Source: Alkalicoccus luteus
GTDB lineage: Bacteria > Bacillota > Bacilli > Bacillales > Salisediminibacteriaceae
Reading direction: 5' to 3' (one strand)
NCBI GenBank assembly: GCA_052061695.1
Contig: JBPZEY010000002.1
DNA length: 64,000 nucleotides
Shown here: piece by piece, positions 44,522-53,600 of the stretch
Layout: each line of letters opens with the position of its first letter
Numbering within the stretch: the stretch's first letter is position 1
Program-made: the position numbers and the translations under genes
Notes under the pieces: generated by a model
What the model saw: only the letters and a program-made list of their open reading frames with translations
What the model was told of the DNA's origin: nothing
Databases searched by the model: none

Positions 44522-45238
44522 TTATTTAAACAATCCCGTGCCTGACTGAATGTCTCGAAACAGATCGTCAAGCGTACCAGTATCGTCAGGCTTGTATGCA
44601 GGGCTTCCCCGGTCAATCACAAACCCCGTAACAAGGTACGTTTTCATGCCGATGCTCCCAGCAACAATATCCTCCTGAACGTCATTTCCCACCATTATGC
44701 ACTCTTCCGGAGCTACTTCCATTCGATCGCAGAGCTCTTCATAGTATTGTGTATGCGGTTTTGTAAACGAGCTGTTCTCATAAGACGTGATGAAATCGAG
44801 AGAGCTGCAGTCAATCCCTGCCCAATTCAATCGATGGCGTACGGCTGCTTCCGGAAAAACAGGATTTGTAGCAGCAGCTGTTACTAATCCCTGTCGAGAC
44901 GCAGCAACGATAATATCTGCTGCTTTTGTGGAAGGAAGCCCCTCTGGCCGTAATGAAGCAAACTCTTCTTCATAAAATGTATGCAGCACGGGTGCAATCT
45001 CACGCTGCGAAACCCCTGCTTCCGGAATAAATGTTTCCATAAATACTTGTTCATTCGTTTTGGCAGGATCCAGATTTTGCTGCATCGCTGCTGTGCCTCT
45101 CCATAGAGCCTGAACAAACTGATCCGGATGAACCAGGTGCTGGACAGCTGGAGCAAGCTTTTTCATGTAAGCTTTTACAAACGCTTCTGTATCAATTGGA
45201 AGCATTGTGCCATCAAGATCAAATAACACTGCTTTCAT
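44522..45238 (-). CDS. HAD-superfamily hydrolase
   Basis: A 238-residue phosphatase-like protein. Motif I is AVLFDLDGTMLP, motif II is around AAATNP, motif III is KPHTQYYEE and motif IV is MVGNDVQEDI. The all-helical cap between motifs I and II places it near the phosphoglycolate phosphatase/YjjG group; substrate unknown. AGGAG supports ATG 45238; an ATG at 45256 upstream lacks a site. Monocistronic, with a strong terminator. Confidence 0.87.
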   Translation of the reverse strand: MKAVLFDLDGTMLPIDTEAFVKAYMKKLAPAVQHLVHPDQFVQALWRGTAAMQQNLDPAKTNEQVFMETFIPEAGVSQREIAPVLHTFYEEEFASLRPEGLPSTKAADIIVAASRQGLVTAAATNPVFPEAAVRHRLNWAGIDCSSLDFITSYENSSFTKPHTQYYEELCDRMEVAPEECIMVGNDVQEDIVAGSIGMKTYLVTGFVIDRGSPAYKPDDTGTLDDLFRDIQSGTGLFK

Positions 45239-45437
45239 TTCATCCACTCCTGACATACTGCTGTGTATTTTATATTCTACATCAGTTTAGCAGATATTCT
45301 TGTTTGCGTCGTTGAAAAATCAGCTTCCTTTTCCTGGATACATAGGCAAGCTTGTTCTATTTTTCCCATTGAAGATACTGACCTGTTCCGCCTCTTATGC
45401 CGATATAATAGAGATAGTCCACTAAGTACGACAGAAT

Positions 45438-45468
45438 CAAAAAAACAGACCGCTCGGGGCGGACTGTT
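45438..45468 (-). terminator. Terminator downstream of rlmN
   Basis: Minus strand AACAGTCCGC pairs with GCGGTCTGTT (one mismatch) around CCCGA, followed by TTTTTTTG, 9 bp past the stop codon. Confidence 0.8.
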
Positions 45469-45477
45469 CATAGAAGT

Positions 45478-46560
45478 TTATTGCATTTGCTTTTTCTTCT
45501 CACGGTCTTTTTTCATCTGCTTGCTTCGCAGCTGTCCGCAGGCAGCATCGATATCAGAACCCTGCTCATGACGGACTCCACATTGGATCCCCGCTTTCAT
45601 CAGCGTATCAAAAAAGGTGAGGATATTACTCTTGCGGCTTTGCTCATACTGAATATGCTCATCTACCGGATTGTACGGGATCAGATTGACATAGGAAAGC
45701 TTTTTTTTATCTTTAATAAGCTCAGCCAGTTCCAGTGCTTCTTCTTTTCCATCATTCACACCATCGAGCAAAATATATTCAAATGTGATACGGCGGTTTG
45801 TCTTCTCTAAATAATAATCAACAGCCTCCATAAGTTTCTCGATCGGCTGCGCTTTGTTAATTTTCATAATTTTTGTACGCAGATTATTGTTCGGCGCATG
45901 CAGAGAAACAGCAAGATTCACCTGCAGATTTTCATTTGCAAAGTCATAGATCCGTTTAATAATGCCGCTCGTCGATACGGTAATATGCCGGGCGCCGATA
46001 GCAAGACCGCTGTCGTTATTCACAACGCGTAAGAAAGCCATCAAATTATCGTAGTTATCAAATGGTTCTCCGATGCCCATGACGACGATATGACTGACAC
46101 GTTCTTCTTTTTGCTCTTCATCCATTGCTTTTTGCACATGCATGATCTGCTCGACAATCTCGCCTGCACTCAAATCGCGGCTTTTTGTCAGAAGACCGCT
46201 TGCACAGAAGCTGCAGCCAATGTTACAGCCGATTTGAGTTGTGACACACACAGAGGAACCGTAATCAAACCGCATTAATACCGTTTCAATCAGATTACCA
46301 TCCTTTAAACGGAATAAAAATTTCATTGTTCCATCTTTGGAGACTTGCTTGGAATGGACTTCAAGTGTTTGGAGCGTAAAGGTTTCTTTTAATTCCTCCA
46401 ACACATCTTTTTTCATATTAGTGATTTCATTAAAATCGTCAATTCGTTTGCGGTAAAGCCAGTCCCACAGCTGTTTTGCCCGGAAAGGTTTATGCCCGCG
46501 CCCGGTAAACCAGTCTTCAAGAGCCGGAAGCGTATAGCTGTAAATAGACTCTTTATTCAT
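45478..46560 (-). CDS. rlmN: 23S rRNA (adenine2503-C2)-methyltransferase, dual specificity
   Basis: Radical SAM enzyme methylating A2503 of 23S rRNA and some tRNAs. It has 360 residues. The [4Fe-4S] motif is CNIGCSFC (Cys112, 116, 119) and the methyl-carrier Cys341 is in DIDAACGQL. GGCNIGCSFCASGLLTKSRDL resembles the Lactobacillales-type RlmN more than B. subtilis RlmN (memory), so this could be a second copy. A Cfr assignment is disfavoured by the strong overall RlmN match. RBS AGAGGG. Lysine-rich tail KDREKKKQMQ. Confidence 0.9.
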   Translation of the reverse strand: MNKESIYSYTLPALEDWFTGRGHKPFRAKQLWDWLYRKRIDDFNEITNMKKDVLEELKETFTLQTLEVHSKQVSKDGTMKFLFRLKDGNLIETVLMRFDYGSSVCVTTQIGCNIGCSFCASGLLTKSRDLSAGEIVEQIMHVQKAMDEEQKEERVSHIVVMGIGEPFDNYDNLMAFLRVVNNDSGLAIGARHITVSTSGIIKRIYDFANENLQVNLAVSLHAPNNNLRTKIMKINKAQPIEKLMEAVDYYLEKTNRRITFEYILLDGVNDGKEEALELAELIKDKKKLSYVNLIPYNPVDEHIQYEQSRKSNILTFFDTLMKAGIQCGVRHEQGSDIDAACGQLRSKQMKKDREKKKQMQ

Positions 46561-46655
46561 GTTAACCCTCTTTTCTTTACTAATCTACCGTAATCAGTAG
46601 TTCCAATCTTTTTTGACCATCTGCCATTATCTCAGCTTCACAGAGAAAATGCAAG

Positions 46656-47471
46656 TCACCTGAGGATCTCCTGATTAATAATTTCCATATCGACAGCCAG
46701 CCCAAACCGTTCTCCGTCTCTATTAGTCGTTGCATATACAACCCCGATTACTTCTCCAGAGGCATTGATAACCGGACTTCCGCTGCTTCCTCTGTAAACT
46801 GGTGCGTCGAGTGCGATCACCGGCTCAGGTTGTGCAGATTCCAGGTAACCAGCTATAATGCCCGAGTTCGGTACAAAATTGAAAAAGCGGGGATTTCCAA
46901 TTATCGTAACCTCTTCCCCCTGACGAAAACCGCTCCCAATCTCCAGCGAGGGATGCTCCTCCGTCGAAAAGTCTGCTTCCAGCACAGCCGTATCAATCTC
47001 CTCATTCTCAAGCTCAATGTCAGCTTGATAGGACGTGCCATCTTCAAAATGAATCGATATCGGAGCATCATGATCAACTACGTGCTGATTTGTCATGACT
47101 CTGCCATCATCGAATACAAAACCGGTTCCTTTGGCATCACCTGAACGAATGACGACAATTGACTGTTGAAAATCCTGCACGTCTTCGTCGCCTCTCAGTT
47201 CATAGGCATTGCTTAAAAAATGAAAAGCTGGAATGTTTATCAGCTGCGGCCATACCGCCATTACATTCGCCAGTAAAGCGATTGCTGCAATGGACGCAAT
47301 AGTAATCTTTAAACCACGTTTCATTTTCTTTTTTGGCTCCGGTTCAACCGGATCAGGGGGATTAAAAAATTCTTCTCTTGTTAAATACTTCTCCCCATCG
47401 TAAAACAGCTCTTCCTTTTTTTCTTCCTGTCTCTCTTGATTCTTACCAGTCTGATTGTGGTCATCTGTCAA
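46656..47471 (-). CDS. Membrane-anchored trypsin-like serine protease without PDZ domain
   Basis: A 271-residue protein with an acidic N-terminal cytoplasmic stretch (about 1-50), one membrane segment (about 54-74) and an outside trypsin-like domain. The triad is intact: His130 in TNQHVVD, Asp160 in EIDTAVLE, Ser230 in RGSSGSPV. HtrA-type proteases are about 400 residues with a PDZ domain; here the protein ends after the protease, so this is a PDZ-less relative. TTG start with GGGAG upstream. It starts 28 bp after the stop of the FAD oxidoreductase gene, probably the same transcript. Confidence 0.85.
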   Translation of the reverse strand: MTDDHNQTGKNQERQEEKKEELFYDGEKYLTREEFFNPPDPVEPEPKKKMKRGLKITIASIAAIALLANVMAVWPQLINIPAFHFLSNAYELRGDEDVQDFQQSIVVIRSGDAKGTGFVFDDGRVMTNQHVVDHDAPISIHFEDGTSYQADIELENEEIDTAVLEADFSTEEHPSLEIGSGFRQGEEVTIIGNPRFFNFVPNSGIIAGYLESAQPEPVIALDAPVYRGSSGSPVINASGEVIGVVYATTNRDGERFGLAVDMEIINQEILR

Positions 47472-47499
47472 AAATAGTCACTCCCGCTTCGACTTGTCA

Positions 47500-48990
47500 T
47501 TAGACGGGCTGGCGGCCGATTATGGATCTTGCACAATGAACTCCTGAGCTCGAGGCGCCGATCGAACCAGCTCCTGGAAAAATGTTGTCTCCGCATAACC
47601 AGAGCCCTGTAATGCCGCTTCTGTGAGAAATGGCTCGATAAAGTGCATTGTCAGGGGTTTGCGGAAACCCGCCTACTTTACCGCCGGTTCTGCGTGTGTA
47701 GTGCTGCCATGCCATTGGTCCAGCAGTGAACATGTGTACCGCTTCGTCTGTAAAACCGGGGAATACTGCTTCAAGCTTTGTCAGTACCGCTTTCTTTATC
47801 GCAGCGGCATACCGGTCATAAGCGGTTTTGTCTTTCCAGTGGTCTGGATTAATATGTGTAGAAACCGTTACCGTTCTATACCCTGCCGGAGCCCGATGCG
47901 CATCAGAGACAGCAGAAATCGATACAAAAAAATGATTCCCGGCTTCTGCTGGTTTGTCGGGATTCACTAAAAACTGGTGAAACAGCGGCGTCTTTTCAGT
48001 CAGCGTATCTTTTAACGCAAGGTACATTGTAAATGCGCCCCATTGAAACTGGGCTCCCGCTTTACGCCGCAATCGACCGCTCAGCTTAACCCGGTCCTCT
48101 GCCGGCAGCAGCGACGCAGCATCTTCAGCAGTGGTATTCAACACCACATTTGCCGCCTGCCAGCGTCCTCCTTTGTGATCTTCCGCTTCCCATAATCCGG
48201 ATTCAGTTCGGGCAATGCCGACGATGCGCCTTCCTTTTTTTACAGTCCCGCCATTTGATTTACAGGATTGTATCAGAGCTTCGATCTGTCGGTAAAGTCC
48301 TCCTTCGATGTACCAGGCCCCTCTGTGATAAATGTCCAGTGCCGTGCATCCAAGCAGCGCAGAACATGCGTCTGCCTCTGTTTGCATACTGTCCAGCAGC
48401 ACTCCATTTAAAAAATGCATAAAATCTTGTTGATACTGAAGACCATGCTTTTCAATTACGAATCCAAGAGGCTTTTGAAGCAACGGGATGCAGCGGAGCA
48501 CTGCCGGGTGGAAACCTTTCAAGAGGGCTTCTGCTTCATGAAAAGTAGCAGGCGGAACAACAGGAAAATGAACCATATGACGGCGCAGCAACCCTGCTAT
48601 ATGCCACACTTCTCTATAAAAGGACCGAATCGCTGGTGCGGCGTGTGGCAGCTTTGCATCCCACATTCGCAGAAACTGCTCCCGGTTCTGATAATAAGGG
48701 TAGACTCTGTCCGCTATCGCTACATTCATAACGGTGTGGAGCGGACGTTTTTCAATCTCTATTCCCAGCCGCCTGTTAATTTTGTCGTGGATGCCGTCCC
48801 GTTCATATCCCATACCAAGAGTGGCGCCTACCGGAAAACGAAAGTTCTTTCGTTGAAACTTCCCTGCGCTTCCACCCCACTCAGCTGCAGCCTCGACTAA
48901 TGCCACGCTGCGCCCTTCAGCCGCGAGCAGCGCAGCTGCAGTAGACCCGCCAAACCCTGAACCGATTACGAGTACGTCCACCTGTTCCAT
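47500..48990 (-). CDS. FAD-dependent oxidoreductase, phytoene desaturase/CrtISO-like
   Basis: A 496-residue flavoprotein. N-terminal FAD motif is VLVIGSGFGGSTAAALLAAEG and the C-terminal FAD-closing motif is LWLCGDNIFPGAGSIGASSSG, the arrangement of carotenoid desaturases and isomerases. There are no adjacent crt genes, so a carotenoid substrate is only a possibility; other polyprenyl or retinol-saturase-like activities remain open. AGAGGTGA supports ATG 48990 over the codon at 49086. Promoter at 49013-49041. It heads a transcript with the serine protease. Confidence 0.85.
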   Translation of the reverse strand: MEQVDVLVIGSGFGGSTAAALLAAEGRSVALVEAAAEWGGSAGKFQRKNFRFPVGATLGMGYERDGIHDKINRRLGIEIEKRPLHTVMNVAIADRVYPYYQNREQFLRMWDAKLPHAAPAIRSFYREVWHIAGLLRRHMVHFPVVPPATFHEAEALLKGFHPAVLRCIPLLQKPLGFVIEKHGLQYQQDFMHFLNGVLLDSMQTEADACSALLGCTALDIYHRGAWYIEGGLYRQIEALIQSCKSNGGTVKKGRRIVGIARTESGLWEAEDHKGGRWQAANVVLNTTAEDAASLLPAEDRVKLSGRLRRKAGAQFQWGAFTMYLALKDTLTEKTPLFHQFLVNPDKPAEAGNHFFVSISAVSDAHRAPAGYRTVTVSTHINPDHWKDKTAYDRYAAAIKKAVLTKLEAVFPGFTDEAVHMFTAGPMAWQHYTRRTGGKVGGFPQTPDNALYRAISHRSGITGLWLCGDNIFPGAGSIGASSSGVHCARSIIGRQPV

Positions 48991-49012
48991 TCGGTCATCA
49001 CCTCTGCTTCTT

Positions 49013-49041
49013 ATTATGGCCGGCTGTACACCTGTTTGCAA
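49013..49041 (-). promoter_or_regulatory. SigA promoter of the FAD oxidoreductase gene
   Basis: Minus strand -35 TTGCAA (49036-49041), 17-bp spacer, -10 CATAAT (49013-49018). Confidence 0.55.
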
Positions 49042-49106
49042 CGAATACAGCAGCTTGACCGAAACCATGTTGAAAACTTTGGGCAATTAGTATATGTCTC
49101 CCCAAC

Positions 49107-49139
49107 AAAAAATACCTATTATCGATGATCGATAATAGG
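49107..49139 (-). terminator. Terminator of odhAB
   Basis: Minus strand CCTATTATCGAT pairs with ATCGATAATAGG around a single base (effectively a 5-nt loop), followed by TATTTTTTG. It lies 18 bp past the odhB stop. Confidence 0.85.
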
Positions 49140-49157
49140 CATTTCTCATTGGTCTAA

Positions 49158-50423
49158 TCAGCCCTCCAAGAGAAGCTGTTCTGGATCTTCAATTAATTCT
49201 TTTACTTTTACTAAGAAGCCTACAGCATCTTTACCGTCAATAATTCGATGATCGTAAGATAGAGCAATATACATCATCGGACGGTTTTCGAACCGCTCAT
49301 TGTCGATTGCTACCGGACGCATTTGTGTTTTATGCATGCCCAATATACCAACCTGAGGTGAATTCAGGATTGGAGTTGACCAGAGGGAGCCAAACACACC
49401 GCCGTTGGTAATCGTGAATGTTCCGCCCTGGAGGTCATCCAGCTTCAGCTTTTTGTTTTGTGCCTTTGTAGCTAAAGAGCCAATTTCCTTTTCAATGCCC
49501 GCAAATCCAAGGCGATCTGCATCGCGTACAACTGGAACTACGAGACCGTCGTCAGTTGATACCGCCACTCCAATATCATAGAAGTCTTTCAGTACGACCT
49601 CATCGCCGTCAATCTCTGCGTTCACATAAGGATACTGCTTTAGAGCACCGATAACCGCTTTTGTGAAAAATGACATGAATCCTAGTTTTACATCGTTGTT
49701 TTCCTGGAAGCGATCCTTCCAGCGCTTGCGGAGAGCAAGCAGGTTCGTCATATCCACTTCGTTAAACGTTGTCAGCATAGCAGCCGTCTGCTGTGCTTCC
49801 ACCAGTCGTTTTGCGATTGTCTGACGGCGGCGGGACATTTTTTCACGCTTAACCGGCTTCAGTGGATTTTCATCTGATTCTTTGGAGCTGCTTTCTTTCT
49901 TTTCAGCTGACCCTTTGCCTCCTCCAGCCTGATGCGCGTCGATATCTTCTTTACGTACACGTCCAAGCGGATCACGGGAGCTGACCGCGTGCAGATCAAT
50001 TCCTTTTTCACGAGCGTACTTTCGAGCTGCTGGAGAAGCAATCACGCGCTCATCGGACTCTGACTCATCAGAGGATCCGGACGCTTCTTTTGGCGCTTCT
50101 TTCTGTTCTGCTTCTTTTTTCTCTTCTTTTGGTTCCGGCTTTTCCTCTGTCGTTTCAGAAGGAGCTTCGGAGCCGCTGCCTTCTGAAGCATCGGTATCGA
50201 TCACCGCAATAGTGTCGCCTACTTTTACTGTATCTCCTTCTTCTGCTTTTGTCTCCTTCAGCACTCCGGATTCTTCTGCAGAAATTTCCACGTTTACTTT
50301 ATCTGTTTCAAGCTCGACGATGTCGTCACCTTTTTCAACGTAATCGCCCGGCTGCTTCAACCATTCGGCAACCGTTCCTTCCGTGACTGACTCAGCTAAT
50401 TCCGGTACCTTTACTTCCAGCAT
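49158..50423 (-). CDS. odhB: 2-oxoglutarate dehydrogenase E2, dihydrolipoyl succinyltransferase
   Basis: A 421-residue core subunit of the 2-oxoglutarate dehydrogenase complex. The lipoyl domain carries ETDKVNVEI with the lipoylated Lys near 42. A long acidic, Glu/Ser/Lys/Pro-rich linker follows at about 78-125. The E3/E1-binding domain is ASPAARKYAREKGIDLHAV and the catalytic domain ends with LSYDHRIIDGKDAV (the His and Asp of acyltransfer). ATG at 50423; the odhA stop overlaps it as TGATG. The linker is unusually charged, in keeping with a salt-adapted proteome. Confidence 0.96.
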   Translation of the reverse strand: MLEVKVPELAESVTEGTVAEWLKQPGDYVEKGDDIVELETDKVNVEISAEESGVLKETKAEEGDTVKVGDTIAVIDTDASEGSGSEAPSETTEEKPEPKEEKKEAEQKEAPKEASGSSDESESDERVIASPAARKYAREKGIDLHAVSSRDPLGRVRKEDIDAHQAGGGKGSAEKKESSSKESDENPLKPVKREKMSRRRQTIAKRLVEAQQTAAMLTTFNEVDMTNLLALRKRWKDRFQENNDVKLGFMSFFTKAVIGALKQYPYVNAEIDGDEVVLKDFYDIGVAVSTDDGLVVPVVRDADRLGFAGIEKEIGSLATKAQNKKLKLDDLQGGTFTITNGGVFGSLWSTPILNSPQVGILGMHKTQMRPVAIDNERFENRPMMYIALSYDHRIIDGKDAVGFLVKVKELIEDPEQLLLEG

Positions 50424-53269
50424 CAATCATTACTCCCTTCGGATTCTCGGCTTGTTGCTTCTTCAATAATGCGATTTTGTTCAAGTTTGTGTACTTTAGG
50501 GTCACCCTCAGCCGTACTGGAACGGCGGCGGCGGCCGACGAATTCTACAGGAATCTCATTGTTCGTCAAGCTTTGCAGGTGCGGTGCGATGTAGTGCCAC
50601 GCTCCCATATTTTGAGGTTCTTCCTGAACCCACATAATTTCATCAAGATTCTCATAGGCATCCATTATTTCTTTAATCTGTCTGCGAGGAAACGGATACA
50701 GCTCCTCGACTTTAATAATTTGCAGCCAGTCCGGTTTAGAGTCAAGCTCTGCCAGGTGCTCTTCCATATCGACAGCTACTTTACCAGAAGCAAATACGAC
50801 CCGCTTTACTTTTTTCGCTTTTTCAGCCAATCCATCGACTGTGAGAACCGGCTGGAAACTTCCCTCTGTGAACGTATCGAGAGAAGAGGCAACATTTTCG
50901 TTTCTCAGAAGACTTTTCGGAGCCATTAAAACGAGTGGTCTGATCACTTCTTCTTTCAGCATTTTAGCCTGTCTGCGCAGGAGATGGAAATACTGGCTGG
51001 CTCTCGTCAAATTCGTTACGTGCCAGTTATTCTCTGCTGCGAGCGTAAGGAATCGCTCCATTCGACCACTTGAATGCTCTGGCCCCTGTCCCTCATAGCC
51101 GTGAGGCAGCAGGAGAACAAGCCCTGATTTCTGGCCCCACTTTGCTCTTCCGCTCGAAATGAACTGATCGAATAGAACCTGGGCGCCGTTGGAGAAATCC
51201 CCGTACTGTGCTTCCCAAATTGTGAGTGTTTCAGGAGACTGTACGTTATAGCCGTATTCGAACCCGACGCATGCAGCTTCTGACAGCGGGCTGTTGTGTA
51301 CTGTGAAGGAGGCTTTCGCATCTGACAAAGCGTGAAGCGGATAGTGAACGCCTTCCTGTTCATAATCATGCAGAACGAGATGACGCTGAGAGAACGTACC
51401 CCGCTCAGAATCCTGACCAGTCAGACGGATCGGTGTGCCATCTGTAATAATCGATGCAAATGCAAGTGTTTCCGCATGGCCCCAGTCAATTTTCCCATCA
51501 GACTCCATCGACTCTGTGCGCCGGCTCAGAATTTTTTCGAGCTTTGGGAAGATATTAAAATCTTCCGGATATTCAAGCAGCTCCTCGTTGATCTTGCGCA
51601 GTTCTTCCTCCGGCACCGCTGTTTCGATGCCTTCCAGTCTGTCCTCCACATATTCAGGCGGATTCATGTCCCCGTCAATGTGTTCACGCTTATTGCCTTT
51701 AATATTTTCAAAGTGCTCCGTCAGCTCAGCAAGGAACTCATCCCGCATACTGTCGAAATCCTCTTTCGACATGACGCCTTGATCGACGAGCCGCTCTCCG
51801 TATATGTGATAAACAGTAGGATGCTGCTTTACCTTTTTGTAAAGCTGAGGCTGTGTTGCCAGCGGTTCATCCATTTCGTTATGTCCGTAGCGACGATAGC
51901 CGATCAGGTCAATCACGATATCTTTATGGAACTCTTTGCGGTACAGATACGCAAGGTGCATTGCAGCCACACACGCTTCAATATCATCCGCATTTACGTG
52001 AATAACGGGGATTTCATACCCTTTTGCCGGATCACTCGCATACGTAGTTGATCTGGAATCATCGCTGACTGTCGTAAAACCGATTAAGTTATTCGCTATA
52101 ATGTGAATCGTTCCACCTGTCGCGTAGCCGTTCAGTCTGCTTAGATTCAGCGTTTCCGCCACAATTCCCTGACCAGGAAATGCTGCATCACCGTGAATTA
52201 AGATCGGCATCGCTTTATCCATATCCTGCACCGGCTTGCCAGGCTTCGAGCGGTCGTCCTGAGCCGCTCTGGTCAGTCCTTCCACAACTGGATCAACGAA
52301 TTCGAGGTGGCTCGGGTTGTTTGCGAGTGTTATCGTCGCATCTGCCTTTTCCTCATGAATCTCTCGATCTGCACCGAGGTGATACTTTACATCACCTGTC
52401 CAGCCGTAGTTAATTCCTACCGATCCTTCTGAAGGCACTAGATCCTTGTTCGGTGCATCATGAAATTCACTGAAGATGAGCTCATACGGCTTCCCGAGAA
52501 CGTGTGCCAGTACATTGAGTCTGCCCCGGTGAGCCATTCCAATCATCATTTTTTCTGCACCGTCCGCGACCGCTTCGCTGACAGCTTCATCAAGCATCGG
52601 TACCATCGTGTCCAGACCCTCGATCGAAAAGCGCTTCTGACCCTTAAATGTTTTATGAATAAAGTGTTCAAAGCCTTCTACTTGATTCAGCCTCTGCAGC
52701 AGCTGCTTTCGAACATCATTCGTGAGGTTCGGTATATAGTCACCCGACTCCACTTTTTGAAACAGCCAGCGGCGTTCATCAATATCATGTACCTGCTTAA
52801 ATTCGAAAGCAAGCCTTTGTGTATACGTCTTTTTCAGATGCTCCACTGCTTCCAGTCCGTCGGAAAGCTGTTCATGGTAGTGTGGAGAGAGCAGCTCCGG
52901 CGGTACTGAACGCAGATCCTCCTCTGTCAGGTCGAATTCATCATAGCTGAATATCTCTTTCTGCTCGTCCAGTCTTACCGGCACGATATCCGCCATTAAG
53001 TGTCCGTTTCTGCGGATTGATTCGGCAAGTTTCATCGCGTTTACAGCTTTGTAGTAAGTTTCAGGTCCAGCCTCTGCCGGCTGAACAGCTGACTGACCGT
53101 TAACAGGCGTTTCCCGATAAGCCCCCCACTTTCTAAAAAACTGCCGCAGCTCCTCCTCTACCTCATCCGGGTCCTGCTGATACTGTTCAAACTGCTCCAG
53201 CATATACCCGAGGTTCGGACCATAAAACTGCGTCCATCCACGACTGTGGTTGATTGAATCACTTCCCAT
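50423..53269 (-). CDS. odhA: 2-oxoglutarate dehydrogenase E1 component
   Basis: Thiamine-diphosphate-dependent decarboxylase of the TCA cycle, 948 residues, close to the Bacillus length. Visible blocks: N-terminal GPNLGYMLEQFEQYQQDPDE, MAHRGRLNVLAHVLGKP, IHGDAAFPGQGIVAETLNLS (ThDP/Mg region) and YGYNVQSPETLTIWEAQYGDF. GGAGG precedes the ATG. First gene of odhAB, with a SigA promoter and a cre-like palindrome just upstream. Confidence 0.96.
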   Translation of the reverse strand: MGSDSINHSRGWTQFYGPNLGYMLEQFEQYQQDPDEVEEELRQFFRKWGAYRETPVNGQSAVQPAEAGPETYYKAVNAMKLAESIRRNGHLMADIVPVRLDEQKEIFSYDEFDLTEEDLRSVPPELLSPHYHEQLSDGLEAVEHLKKTYTQRLAFEFKQVHDIDERRWLFQKVESGDYIPNLTNDVRKQLLQRLNQVEGFEHFIHKTFKGQKRFSIEGLDTMVPMLDEAVSEAVADGAEKMMIGMAHRGRLNVLAHVLGKPYELIFSEFHDAPNKDLVPSEGSVGINYGWTGDVKYHLGADREIHEEKADATITLANNPSHLEFVDPVVEGLTRAAQDDRSKPGKPVQDMDKAMPILIHGDAAFPGQGIVAETLNLSRLNGYATGGTIHIIANNLIGFTTVSDDSRSTTYASDPAKGYEIPVIHVNADDIEACVAAMHLAYLYRKEFHKDIVIDLIGYRRYGHNEMDEPLATQPQLYKKVKQHPTVYHIYGERLVDQGVMSKEDFDSMRDEFLAELTEHFENIKGNKREHIDGDMNPPEYVEDRLEGIETAVPEEELRKINEELLEYPEDFNIFPKLEKILSRRTESMESDGKIDWGHAETLAFASIITDGTPIRLTGQDSERGTFSQRHLVLHDYEQEGVHYPLHALSDAKASFTVHNSPLSEAACVGFEYGYNVQSPETLTIWEAQYGDFSNGAQVLFDQFISSGRAKWGQKSGLVLLLPHGYEGQGPEHSSGRMERFLTLAAENNWHVTNLTRASQYFHLLRRQAKMLKEEVIRPLVLMAPKSLLRNENVASSLDTFTEGSFQPVLTVDGLAEKAKKVKRVVFASGKVAVDMEEHLAELDSKPDWLQIIKVEELYPFPRRQIKEIMDAYENLDEIMWVQEEPQNMGAWHYIAPHLQSLTNNEIPVEFVGRRRRSSTAEGDPKVHKLEQNRIIEEATSRESEGSND

Positions 53270-53317
53270 GTCTGCTACCTCCAGTGAAAATAAATATGTA
53301 TTCCTGACGCTGTAAAG

Positions 53318-53334
53318 TTGTGAAGCGTTTACAA
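53318..53334 (-). promoter_or_regulatory. cre-like palindrome at the odhA transcription start
   Basis: Minus strand TTGTAAACGCTTCACAA is an imperfect palindrome (TTGTnAA..TTnACAA) around the central CG of CcpA sites. It has one base more than the canonical 14-mer. It overlaps the predicted +1, where a repressor would block transcription. Confidence 0.45.
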
Positions 53335-53338
53335 GCTT

Positions 53339-53367
53339 ATTTTACCATTATTCATGATCATCCTCAA
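53339..53367 (-). promoter_or_regulatory. SigA promoter of odhAB
   Basis: Minus strand -35 TTGAGG (53362-53367), 17-bp spacer, -10 TAAAAT (53339-53344). Confidence 0.55.
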
Positions 53368-53463
53368 AGGTTAGTTTCCTAAATTGTGTATTTATATCCC
53401 CTTTATGCACAAGGGTTTCAGTTCTTTCCTATATTAATAAATAGATGAAAAACCTGCAGCCTC

Positions 53464-53598
53464 TCATTCTTTGTCTTCATATATTCGGATAAGACAATCA
53501 GCGAGCATCATTTCCGCGCTGTAATAATGCTGACTGTTTCGATCATACGCTTTCTTCATATTTGCGCTAAAAGCCCCCGAACGACGAAAGTATTGCAT
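53464..53598 (-). CDS. Small protein of 44 residues behind patA
   Basis: A short open frame starting MQYFRRSGAFSANMKKAY and ending RIYEDKE. The ATG at 53598 is 2 bp past the patA stop, and a good ribosome site AAGGTGA lies 7 nt upstream inside the patA 3' end. The codons match neighbouring genes and the C-terminal half could form one amphipathic helix (SAEMMLADCLIRIYED). No known family recognised. Translational coupling to patA is likely. No clear terminator follows. Confidence 0.6.
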   Translation of the reverse strand: MQYFRRSGAFSANMKKAYDRNSQHYYSAEMMLADCLIRIYEDKE

Positions 53599-53600
53599 AC

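Noticed and set aside
45404..45409. Perfect TATAAT on the plus strand
   Set aside because: No -35 at proper distance and it would transcribe antisense into rlmN with no gene to serve.
45478..46560. Cfr-type antibiotic resistance methyltransferase
   Set aside because: The whole length matches RlmN motifs better, and the gene sits in ordinary chromosomal context without mobile elements.
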